Source of the DNA: Acidobacteriota bacterium
Lineage (GTDB): Bacteria > Acidobacteriota > Holophagae > Holophagales > Holophagaceae
Length of the DNA: 5,493 nt
Assembly (NCBI GenBank): GCA_021778785.1
Contig: JAJYBX010000159.1
Coordinates: forward strand, 1-5,493
Reading direction: 5' to 3'
This document shows positions 1 through 5,493 of the stretch, in pieces. The position numbers and the translations under genes are program-made. Position 1 is the first letter of the stretch, and each line of letters opens with the position of its first letter. The notes under the pieces were generated by a model. That model searched no databases, had not been told where the DNA came from, and worked only from the letters and a program-made list of their open reading frames with translations.

Positions 1-1602
1 CGCCCGCGTGCGGGCCTGGTCCTTCAACCCGAGGAGGTCGAGCAGGGCCAGGGCGTCGGCCCGGGCACGCCGCTCCTCGCCCTTCGCCAGGCCCAGCAGC
101 ACGAGGGGCACCGGGCTCCGGTAGACGCCCTTGAGGGCCACCATGACGTTCTCGAGGGCGGTGAGCTCTCCGAAGAGCTGGAGGTTCTGGAAGGTGCGGG
201 CCAGGCCCGACTGGGCCGCGCGGTAGAGGCTGCCGGTGCCGAGGGGGCGGCCCCGCAGGCGCATCCGGCCCGAGGTCGGGGGATAGAGGCCGGAGATGAC
301 GTTCACGACCGTGCTCTTGCCCGACCCGTTGGGGCCGATGAGCCCGTGGATCTGACCCGAACGGACGGTCATGGAGAGTCCGTCCACCGCCTTGACGCCG
401 CCGAAGTGGCGCTTCAGGTCCTCCAGTTCGAGGAAGGCGGAGCCGTCCGCGGCGCGCTTCGGCAGCACCGCATCCAGATCCGAGGGCGCGGGAAGGGGCG
501 CCGGGGCCACCCGGAAGAGCCGGGTGAGGGCCCGGGCGGCGAAGCCCATGAGGCCTTCGGGCAGGCCCACCACCACCGAGAAGAGCATCAGGGCGAAGAT
601 GGCCTTCCGCCAGTCCTCGGTGTTCTGCACCAGCAGCCCGCCGGCCACCAGGAGGCCCATGGCCACGACGGGGGCCAGGGCCTGGAAGGGACGGGTGGTC
701 TTGCGGATCAGGCCCTGGGCGCCGGAGCCGAGCGCCAGGAGGAAGCCGAGGCTGGAGACCGCCAGGAACACCTGGCGGTTCGAGAGGAGGTTCGGCAGGA
801 GCACCACGATGGAGGCGCCCACGAAGGCCCCCCACAGGCTCTTCCGGCCGCCCAGGACCACGCCGAGCAGGAGGATGACCATCAGGTCGTAGACGAAGCT
901 CTGGGGCTGGAGGTACTGGAAGTTGAAGGCGTAGAGGCCGCCGGCCAGCCCGCCCAGGCCCGAGCCGAGGGCGAAGGCGGCGACCTTGTGCCGGTAGGCG
1001 CCGATGCCCATGGCGTCCGTGGCGATGGCGCTGTCCCGCAGGGCCTCGAAGGCCCGGCCCCACTGCGAATGGAGCAGATTCCGCATGCTGAGCCAGACGA
1101 AGGCCAGCAGCACCGTGCAGAGCCAGAAGAAGCCCCTGGGGGAGAGGTCGTGTCCCCAGAGGGGGGGCCGCGTGAGGCTCAGCCCCTGGGCGCCACCGGT
1201 CAGGCTTTCCATCTCGTTGAGGAAGGTGAAGCTGAGGGCGGTGAAGCTGAGGGTGGCCAGGGCGAACTGGGGGCCCTCCAGCCGGAGCGCGGGCAGGGCC
1301 AGGAGCCCGCCCAGCGCGACCCCCACCAGCGCGGCGACGCCCAGCGCGGGGAACAGTCCCATGCCGAACCGGGTGATGCAGATGCCCGCCGCGTAGGCGC
1401 CGAGGCCCAGGAAGGCCACATGCCCCAGATTGATCTGGCCCAGGTAGCCCACGGTCACGTCCAGGCCGATCAGGAGGATGCCGTAGATGGCCAGCAGGGT
1501 GAGCAGCCCCAGGGCGTAGGGATTCGCGACGGCGAGGGGGATCGCGGCCAGCAGGGCGAAGACCGCGAGTTCGGCACCGTGGATGAGGAGGAGGCGCTTC
1601 AC
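1..1602 (-). CDS. LivM-LivG fusion: branched-chain amino acid ABC transporter permease/ATP-binding protein (partial, C-terminus off window)
   Basis: One uninterrupted frame of 534 codons reaches the left edge with no stop. Residues 1-355 are a LivM-type inner-membrane permease: hydrophobic segments, the family-typical GYLGQINLGH segment around residue 57, and the cytoplasmic coupling loop GRAFEALRDS at 182-191. A proline/alanine-rich linker (about 364-387) leads into a LivG-type ABC ATPase beginning near residue 388. Its Walker A is GPNGSGKST at 423-431 (Lys429) and its Q-loop glutamine is in ARTFQN (Gln472). The ABC signature, Walker B and C-terminal part lie beyond the window. I checked that landmarks in the permease (residues 57 and 181) and Walker A share one frame, so the fusion is not a misjoined pair. 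The start is GTG at 1602, 4 bp after the livH stop, with GGAAGG upstream inside the livH end, suggesting translational coupling. Fused LivM-LivG proteins are known in other bacteria. The ligand is presumably a branched-chain or related amino acid, inferred from family only. Confidence 0.93.
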   Translation of the reverse strand, partial: MKRLLLIHGAELAVFALLAAIPLAVANPYALGLLTLLAIYGILLIGLDVTVGYLGQINLGHVAFLGLGAYAAGICITRFGMGLFPALGVAALVGVALGGLLALPALRLEGPQFALATLSFTALSFTFLNEMESLTGGAQGLSLTRPPLWGHDLSPRGFFWLCTVLLAFVWLSMRNLLHSQWGRAFEALRDSAIATDAMGIGAYRHKVAAFALGSGLGGLAGGLYAFNFQYLQPQSFVYDLMVILLLGVVLGGRKSLWGAFVGASIVVLLPNLLSNRQVFLAVSSLGFLLALGSGAQGLIRKTTRPFQALAPVVAMGLLVAGGLLVQNTEDWRKAIFALMLFSVVVGLPEGLMGFAARALTRLFRVAPAPLPAPSDLDAVLPKRAADGSAFLELEDLKRHFGGVKAVDGLSMTVRSGQIHGLIGPNGSGKSTVVNVISGLYPPTSGRMRLRGRPLGTGSLYRAAQSGLARTFQNLQLFGELTALENVMVALKGVYRSPVPLVLLGLAKGEERRARADALALLDLLGLKDQARTRA

Positions 1603-1606
1603 GGGA

Positions 1607-2485
1607 TCACACCTTCCGGATGCCGGCCTTGCCGAACACGCCGGTGGGGCGCACGGCGAGGGCGAGGATGAGCAGCACCAGTCCCGGCGCCTCGCGCCAG
1701 CCGCTGCCGATGTAGAAGCTGGCCAGGCCCTCCAGGGCCCCGAGGAACATGCCGATCAGCACCACGCCGAAGCCCGAATCCAGGCCCGCGACGACGGCCA
1801 CGGAGAAGGCCTTCAGGATCATGGCCGAGGCCATGGTGGGTCCCACGGTGGTGATGGGGGAGACGAGGATGCCCGCTAGGGCCGCCACGGCGCCGGAGAG
1901 CCCGTAGGAGAGCATGACGGTCCGGGTGGCGGAGATGCCCATCAGCTCCGCGGCGTCCCGGTCGGCGGAAACGGCCTCGAAGGCCTTGCCCAGGAGGGTG
2001 CGCCGCTTGAAGAGCTCGATGAGGCCCATGATGGCGAAGACGCCCACGGCGACGGAGATCTCCATGCGCGTGACATCGATGCCGAAGACATGGACGGGGT
2101 TCTCGGAGAGCGGCGTGGGGAAGGGCCGGTCGTCGCGCCCCCAGATGTTCTCGGCGGCGGAGAAGAAGAAGAGGCCGAGGATGATCGTGAGGAGGACCCA
2201 GCCCTCGCTCTTCTCCTCGAGGGCCAGCCGGACGCCGGTGCGTTCGACGAGGAGCCCCAGCAGGGCCCCGAAGGCGAGGCCGCCGGGCACCATCAGGGCG
2301 TAGGGGACGCCGTGGTCGAGCAGGGTGAGGCTGAAGAAGGCCGAGACCATCACCAGCTCGCCCTGACCGAAGTTGATGCTCTTGCTGGTCGCGTAGGTGA
2401 GCTGGAAGCCATAGGCGATGAGGGCGTAGACCAGCCCCATCAGGGCGCCGCTCACGGCCAGCTGGCCGATGATCAGGGCATTCAT
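1607..2485 (-). CDS. livH: LivH-type branched-chain amino acid ABC transporter permease
   Basis: This 292-residue inner-membrane protein is close to the usual LivH length (about 290-310). It opens with a hydrophobic helix followed by the family-typical stretch LTYATSKSINFGQGE at 29-43. It continues with several hydrophobic segments and carries the cytoplasmic coupling-loop region LLGKAFEAVSADRDAAELMGI at about 164-184, which in this family contacts the ATPase subunits. The C-terminus (ALAVRPTGVFG) also matches the family pattern. It is expected to pair with the LivM half of the downstream fusion to form the translocation channel. The ATG at 2483-2485 is supported by GAAGGG six bases upstream (2492-2497). 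The gene lies 60 bp after the binding protein gene, with a hairpin between them, and 4 bp before the livMG fusion. Transport of branched-chain amino acids is inferred from family; related importers carry other amino acids, amides or urea. Confidence 0.93.
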   Translation of the reverse strand: MNALIIGQLAVSGALMGLVYALIAYGFQLTYATSKSINFGQGELVMVSAFFSLTLLDHGVPYALMVPGGLAFGALLGLLVERTGVRLALEEKSEGWVLLTIILGLFFFSAAENIWGRDDRPFPTPLSENPVHVFGIDVTRMEISVAVGVFAIMGLIELFKRRTLLGKAFEAVSADRDAAELMGISATRTVMLSYGLSGAVAALAGILVSPITTVGPTMASAMILKAFSVAVVAGLDSGFGVVLIGMFLGALEGLASFYIGSGWREAPGLVLLILALAVRPTGVFGKAGIRKV

Positions 2486-2511
2486 GCAGGACCCTTCGCG
2501 GAGAGAGAGGA

Positions 2512-2531
2512 AGGGGGGCCGGAGCCCCCCT
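2512..2531 (-). terminator. Intercistronic GC hairpin with UCCG tetraloop between the binding protein gene and livH
   Basis: A perfect 8-bp inverted repeat (AGGGGGGC / GCCCCCCT) encloses four bases. In the minus-strand transcript the loop reads UCCG closed by a C-G pair, matching the extra-stable UNCG tetraloop class. It lies 14 bp after the stop of the binding protein gene and 26 bp before the livH start. The bases after it are a C/U mix (TCCTCTCTCTCC) rather than a clean U tract, so it is unlikely to be a strong intrinsic terminator. A partial terminator, or a block to 3' exonuclease that keeps binding protein mRNA more abundant than permease mRNA, fits better. That role is inferred by analogy with other binding-protein operons. 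Confidence 0.6.
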
Positions 2532-2545
2532 GGCAGGACCGGCCG

Positions 2546-3766
2546 CTACTTGCCCGCGGCCTTGATGAGCTGGGCCTTCTCGGCGGGGTTCGCGAACACC
2601 ACGCGGCCGTCCATGACCATGCCCATCACCACCTGCTGGCGGTGGAAGGCCTCATGGGTGCGCTCGTCCGCGGGATTCCACTTGCTGAAGGGGCGGTGCC
2701 AGGTGGCGATGACGCCCTTCACCGGCTCCTTGAGATCCTCGAGGGCCGCCTTGATCTTGTGGGTGTCCGTGCTCTTGGCCTGCTTCACGGCGGCGGCGAA
2801 GATGTAGATGGCATCGTAGCCCTGGGCGGCGGAGACGGGCGAAGGGATGCGGCCCACGTTGAAGGTGTGGTGGTAGGCCTCGATGAAGGCCTTGGCCTTG
2901 GGGGTGATGGGATCCTCGATGAAGGTCTCGGGCATCAGCGTGCCGTTGCCGTTCTTGCCGGCGTTGTCGATGAAGTTCGACATGGAGAGGGTCCAGCCGC
3001 CGATGAGGGGCGCCTTCATCCCGATCTTGGCCATGCCGTTGGCCACGGCCGCCAGCTCGGGCCCGATGCCCCAGATGAGGACGGCCTGGGCGCCGCCGAT
3101 CTTGCAACGGAGCAGCTGGGCGGTCATGTCCTTGTCGCCGATGTTGAACTTCTCCGAGGCCACCACCTGGAGCTTGCCGCCCTGCATCCTGATCTGGTTC
3201 ATCAGGTCGTCGCGTCCCGAGACGCCGTAGTTGGTGGAGTCGTAGAGCAGGCCCACCTTGGTGTAGCCGCGGCGCATGGCCTCCTCGACCACCATGGCGG
3301 ACTGGATGGCGTCGTCCGCGGCGAAGCGGAAGATGGAGAGATCCTTCACGCCGGCCTTGCTCCACTGGGTCATGGAGGCGGAACCGGCGGCGGGGGTGAT
3401 GATCTTCGTGAGGCCCTTCTCCTGGAAGTAGCGGTCGCCCGACATGCAGACGCCGGTGTTCACGGTGCCGATGACGCCGGAGAGGTCGCCCATGGAGGCC
3501 AGTTCCTGCGCGATGAGCGCGCCGCGCTCGTTCTTGGCCTCGTCATCGCGTTCGATGGCCTCGATCTTCATCTTCTTGCCGCCCACCTGGATCCCGCCGG
3601 CGGCGTTGATCTCGGCGATGGCGAGCTTGGCGCCGTCGCGCATGGAGGCGCCCATGGGCGCGGAACCGCCGGTGAAGGGGCCCGTGATGGCGATCTTGAC
3701 CGTGCCCTGGGCCTGGAGCCCGAGGGCCGCGGTCAGCAGCGTGCCGAGAAGGACGTGATGCTTCAT
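2546..3766 (-). CDS. Periplasmic branched-chain amino acid-type binding protein (Peripla_BP_6 / LivK family)
   Basis: This 406-residue protein starts with a Sec signal peptide: Lys2, a hydrophobic core at about 5-17, and likely cleavage after Ala19 (GLQA|QG). It has no lipobox cysteine, so it should be soluble in the periplasm. The mature part begins with the family hallmark VKIAITGPFTG (23-33), followed by GASMRDGAKLAIAEINAAGG (39-58). It also has the typical TPAAGSAS segment (124-131), the FRFAADD segment that starts the second lobe, and the late YDAIYIFAAAVKQA helix. It is somewhat longer than the classical LivK (about 370). The ATG at 3764-3766 has a strong GGAGG five bases upstream (3772-3776). 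The frame stays open far upstream, but that part has no family similarity. It is the first gene of the importer cluster and delivers ligand to LivH/LivM. The exact ligand cannot be read from the sequence: leucine/isoleucine/valine is the default guess, and other amino acids or amides are possible. Confidence 0.92.
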   Translation of the reverse strand: MKHHVLLGTLLTAALGLQAQGTVKIAITGPFTGGSAPMGASMRDGAKLAIAEINAAGGIQVGGKKMKIEAIERDDEAKNERGALIAQELASMGDLSGVIGTVNTGVCMSGDRYFQEKGLTKIITPAAGSASMTQWSKAGVKDLSIFRFAADDAIQSAMVVEEAMRRGYTKVGLLYDSTNYGVSGRDDLMNQIRMQGGKLQVVASEKFNIGDKDMTAQLLRCKIGGAQAVLIWGIGPELAAVANGMAKIGMKAPLIGGWTLSMSNFIDNAGKNGNGTLMPETFIEDPITPKAKAFIEAYHHTFNVGRIPSPVSAAQGYDAIYIFAAAVKQAKSTDTHKIKAALEDLKEPVKGVIATWHRPFSKWNPADERTHEAFHRQQVVMGMVMDGRVVFANPAEKAQLIKAAGK

Positions 3767-3771
3767 CGGAT

Positions 3772-3776
3772 CCTCC
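3772..3776 (-). promoter_or_regulatory. Ribosome binding site of the binding protein gene
   Basis: GGAGG on the minus strand lies five bases before the ATG at 3764-3766. It decides the start within a frame that stays open for more than 1.3 kb upstream, and it agrees with the signal peptide beginning at that ATG. Confidence 0.75.
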
Positions 3777-3815
3777 GAAAGGGGGTCGGACTTGTGGAGT
3801 GGAAGGGTGGCGGAA

Positions 3816-3844
3816 AGCATAGCCCTCCTGCACCAGGGGGGGAA
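3816..3844 (-). promoter_or_regulatory. Weak candidate sigma-70-type promoter for the importer operon
   Basis: The 116-bp gap between the lpxK stop and the binding protein start contains TATGCT (minus strand, 3816-3821), a fair -10 hexamer. TTCCCC lies 17 bases upstream (3839-3844) and matches only three of six -35 consensus positions. Transcription would start near 3809 and give a leader of about 43 nt that includes the GGAGG ribosome site. Nothing else in the gap looks like an operator, riboswitch or lpxK terminator. Read-through from lpxK remains possible. Confidence 0.25.
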
Positions 3845-3882
3845 GGCGTGGAATTCCTGCCAGGGCGGTGCCGGGACGCGGG

Positions 3883-4932
3883 TCAGGCGCCGGGTGTGCC
3901 GATCGCTTCCAGGCGGGAGAGAACCCAGGCCATCAGTTCCCCGCCGCCGGCGACGCCCTGCTCGGCCACCAGGAGGGGCAGGTCCAGGACCTTCGCATGG
4001 GCCGGTCCCAGCTTCACCGCATCCTTCTCCGTGCAGACGAGCCATCCGGCGCCCTCGGCCCGGGCGCGGTCCTGCAGGCGCCGCAGGTCCGCGGGCGCGG
4101 GCCCCCGGTGGTCGGGGAACGACTGCGTCCCGGTCCAGGATTGGCCGGCCAGGAGCAGGTCCGCGTAGAAGGCGGCGGGATGGCCCAGCCCGCACCAGGC
4201 GAAGGCGGGCCCCTGGCCGGCCAGGGGAACGGGCAGGCGTTCGCCCGTGTCCCAGCGGCGGAGGGCCACGAGGACGAAATCCGTCCAGAAGATGGGGCCG
4301 CCGGATCCGTGCCGGGCCCACCAGGCTTCGACGTCGTTCCGGTCCTGCACGCGGGTGGCGCGGGTGACCACGAGGGCGTGGGCGCGGGCGGCGCTCTCCA
4401 TGGGCTCGCGGAGATCCCCCAGGGGCAGCATCCGGCCATCCCCCCAGCGCCGGACGCCGTCCAGCAGCAGCAGATCCAGGTCGCGGTGCAGGGCCCGGTG
4501 CTGGAAACCGTCGTCCAGCAGGAGGCAGCGCAGGCCCGGCCGCTGGGCCAGGGCGCGCAGGGCGGCCGCATGCCGCCGCCGGCCCACGACCACCCGCCCG
4601 GGCCCCAGGCGCCGGGCCATGAGGAGGGGCTCGTCGCCGGTCTGCCGGGGATCCGAGCCGGCCTCCACGCTCATGGGGTCCACGTCCCGCCGCCCCCCGT
4701 AGCCCCGCGACACCACGGCGCTGGGCCGGCCGGCGGCCTCCAGCCCCTCGGCCAGGAAGAGGGTCAGGGGGGTCTTCCCGGTGCCGCCGGTGCTGAGGTT
4801 GCCCACGGACACCACGGGCACGTCCACCCGCGCGATCCGTTCCGGGTGGGCGTCGAAGCTGCGGTTGCGCGCCCCCACCGCCAGGCCGTAGAACGGGGCC
4901 AGCGGGGCCGCGAGGTAGCGCAGAATGGACAT
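3883..4932 (-). CDS. lpxK: Tetraacyldisaccharide 4'-kinase (lipid A biosynthesis)
   Basis: LpxK phosphorylates the 4' position of tetraacyldisaccharide 1-phosphate with ATP to make lipid IVA, at the cytoplasmic face of the inner membrane. The protein has 349 residues, a normal family length. Visible marks are an N-terminal hydrophobic/amphipathic helix (about 3-20), the P-loop VGNLSTGGTGKTP at 43-55 (Lys53, Thr54), SRGYGG (75-80) and GDEP at 99-102. Asp100 there aligns with the catalytic aspartate described in the Aquifex enzyme. The Walker B-like LLLDDGFQHR is at 137-146, and the late TEKDAVKL motif is near the C-terminus. The ATG at 4930-4932 gives the expected spacing to the P-loop. It has no clear Shine-Dalgarno sequence, and the frame stays open upstream without family similarity. 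The gene is divergent from the reductase gene (23-bp gap) and is followed on the same strand by the importer operon after 116 bp. All key motifs are intact. Confidence 0.96.
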   Translation of the reverse strand: MSILRYLAAPLAPFYGLAVGARNRSFDAHPERIARVDVPVVSVGNLSTGGTGKTPLTLFLAEGLEAAGRPSAVVSRGYGGRRDVDPMSVEAGSDPRQTGDEPLLMARRLGPGRVVVGRRRHAAALRALAQRPGLRCLLLDDGFQHRALHRDLDLLLLDGVRRWGDGRMLPLGDLREPMESAARAHALVVTRATRVQDRNDVEAWWARHGSGGPIFWTDFVLVALRRWDTGERLPVPLAGQGPAFAWCGLGHPAAFYADLLLAGQSWTGTQSFPDHRGPAPADLRRLQDRARAEGAGWLVCTEKDAVKLGPAHAKVLDLPLLVAEQGVAGGGELMAWVLSRLEAIGTPGA

Positions 4933-4955
4933 GGCAAGAGCATAACGGAGGGGCC

Positions 4956-5477
4956 GTGAGCGAGGGCATTCTGCTGGCGAAGGTGGCCCGGGGGACGCTG
5001 CTCCCCGAGCCGGAGCGGATCGTGCGGTTGGAGACGGCCCTGCCCCAGATCGAGGCGGCCGTGGCCGGCGAGACGGATCCGGTGGCGGTCCAGGCCACCC
5101 TCGCCTGCCTCCTCTGGGAGACCCTCGTCCAGGCCAACTGGTGCGGCTTCTACCGGCGGATCGGGGCCGACCTGCTGGCCGTGGGGCCCTACCAGGGCGG
5201 CATGGGCTGTCTGCGCATCCCCTTCGCCCGCGGCGTCTGCGGGGCCTGCGCCCGCACGGAAGCCACCCAGCTCGTGCCGGACGTCCACGCCTTCCCCGGG
5301 CACATCGCCTGCGACGACGCCACCCGCAGCGAGCTGGTGATCCCCGTGGTGGCAGGGGGGCGGCTGCGGGCCGTGCTGGACCTGGATTCACCCCACCGGG
5401 ACGGGTTCTCCGCCGGCGAGGCCCGGCTGCTGGAGGGCCTGGTGGCCAGGGTGCTCGGAAACACCTTGGAATGGTGA
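4956..5477 (+). CDS. msrC: Free methionine-(R)-sulfoxide reductase (GAF-domain fRMsr)
   Basis: This 173-residue protein is a single cytoplasmic GAF domain of the fRMsr family, which reduces free L-methionine-(R)-sulfoxide to methionine with thioredoxin-supplied electrons. The three family cysteines are present: Cys85 (GMGCLRIP), Cys95 (RGVCGAC) and Cys119 (PGHIACD). They correspond to Cys84, Cys94 and Cys118 of the E. coli enzyme (YebR/MsrC). The ligand-site acidic residues also align, offset by one: Glu126 in SELVIP, and Asp142 and Asp144 in LDLDSP. NWCGFY (61-66) and DVHAFPGHIACD are further hallmarks. The start is GTG at 4956 with GGAGG four bases upstream (4947-4951); no upstream start is better. 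The length is near the usual 160-180. An additional cysteine, Cys98, sits three residues after Cys95. The gene is divergent from lpxK. It has no evident link to the importer. Confidence 0.95.
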   Translation: MSEGILLAKVARGTLLPEPERIVRLETALPQIEAAVAGETDPVAVQATLACLLWETLVQANWCGFYRRIGADLLAVGPYQGGMGCLRIPFARGVCGACARTEATQLVPDVHAFPGHIACDDATRSELVIPVVAGGRLRAVLDLDSPHRDGFSAGEARLLEGLVARVLGNTLEW

Positions 5478-5493
5478 GGTTCCATCCCGGGCG

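Noticed and set aside
346..1671. A 441-codon open frame on the plus strand, antisense to the livMG fusion
   Set aside because: Its low-complexity Gly/Glu/Gln/His-rich translation and full overlap with a clear LivM-LivG frame mark it as a codon-bias artefact.
3850..3857. Palindrome GGAATTCC after the lpxK stop, considered as a terminator or operator
   Set aside because: It is only an 8-bp loopless palindrome with no flanking stem or U tract, and is expected by chance.
2090..4168. A 692-codon open frame on the plus strand, antisense to livH, the binding protein gene and part of lpxK
   Set aside because: It is composed of repetitive G/A/E/D/H/L-rich residues typical of antisense frames in GC-rich DNA, has no recognisable domain, and overlaps well-supported genes on the other strand.
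3883..4932. Functional link between lpxK and the amino acid importer
   Set aside because: They are on the same strand, but 116 bp apart with a possible promoter between them, and the pathways are unrelated. Adjacency alone is not evidence.
3767..5137. N-terminal extension of the binding protein frame far upstream, to 863 residues in total
   Set aside because: The extension is Arg/Pro/Gly-rich and overlaps lpxK in another frame. A signal peptide and a strong ribosome site mark the start at 3766.
4933..5391. N-terminal extension of lpxK, to 502 residues in total
   Set aside because: The extension is Arg/Pro-rich, antisense to the clear reductase gene, and unlike any LpxK N-terminus. The start at 4932 gives normal family length.

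Overview
This is a GC-rich window from a Gram-negative bacterium. The evidence for an outer membrane is lpxK, a lipid A kinase gene, together with a periplasmic binding protein whose signal peptide lacks a lipobox cysteine. The overall look (high GC, gene content) would fit Acidobacteriota of the Holophaga/Geothrix type or a GC-rich proteobacterium. That placement is an impression, because no marker gene is present.

Layout, left to right. Bases 1-2485 hold the membrane and ATPase genes of a branched-chain amino acid (HAAT/Liv-type) ABC importer on the minus strand. First is a LivM-LivG fusion whose ATPase half runs off the left edge (1-1602), then livH (1607-2485). A 60-bp gap with a strong GC hairpin (2512-2531) separates livH from the periplasmic binding protein gene (2546-3766), also on the minus strand. 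In transcription order the cluster is binding protein, hairpin, livH, livMG fusion; a livF gene would be expected beyond the left edge. Bases 3767-3882 are a 116-bp gap with a weak candidate promoter. Bases 3883-4932 hold lpxK on the minus strand. Divergent from it, starting only 23 bp away, is a plus-strand gene for free methionine-(R)-sulfoxide reductase (4956-5477). The last 16 bp show nothing recognisable.

The importer genes work together. The binding protein captures the ligand in the periplasm, LivH and the LivM half form the channel, and the LivG half, with an unseen LivF, would power transport. lpxK (lipid A 4'-phosphorylation) and the methionine sulfoxide reductase (oxidative repair of free methionine) are housekeeping or stress genes with no evident link to the importer.

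I found no undescribed system, mobile element, RNA gene or CRISPR array. The points most worth a second look are the LivM-LivG fusion with an extra hydrophobic insert in its permease half, the intercistronic hairpin capped by a UNCG-class tetraloop, and the very compact divergent start region of lpxK and the reductase gene.
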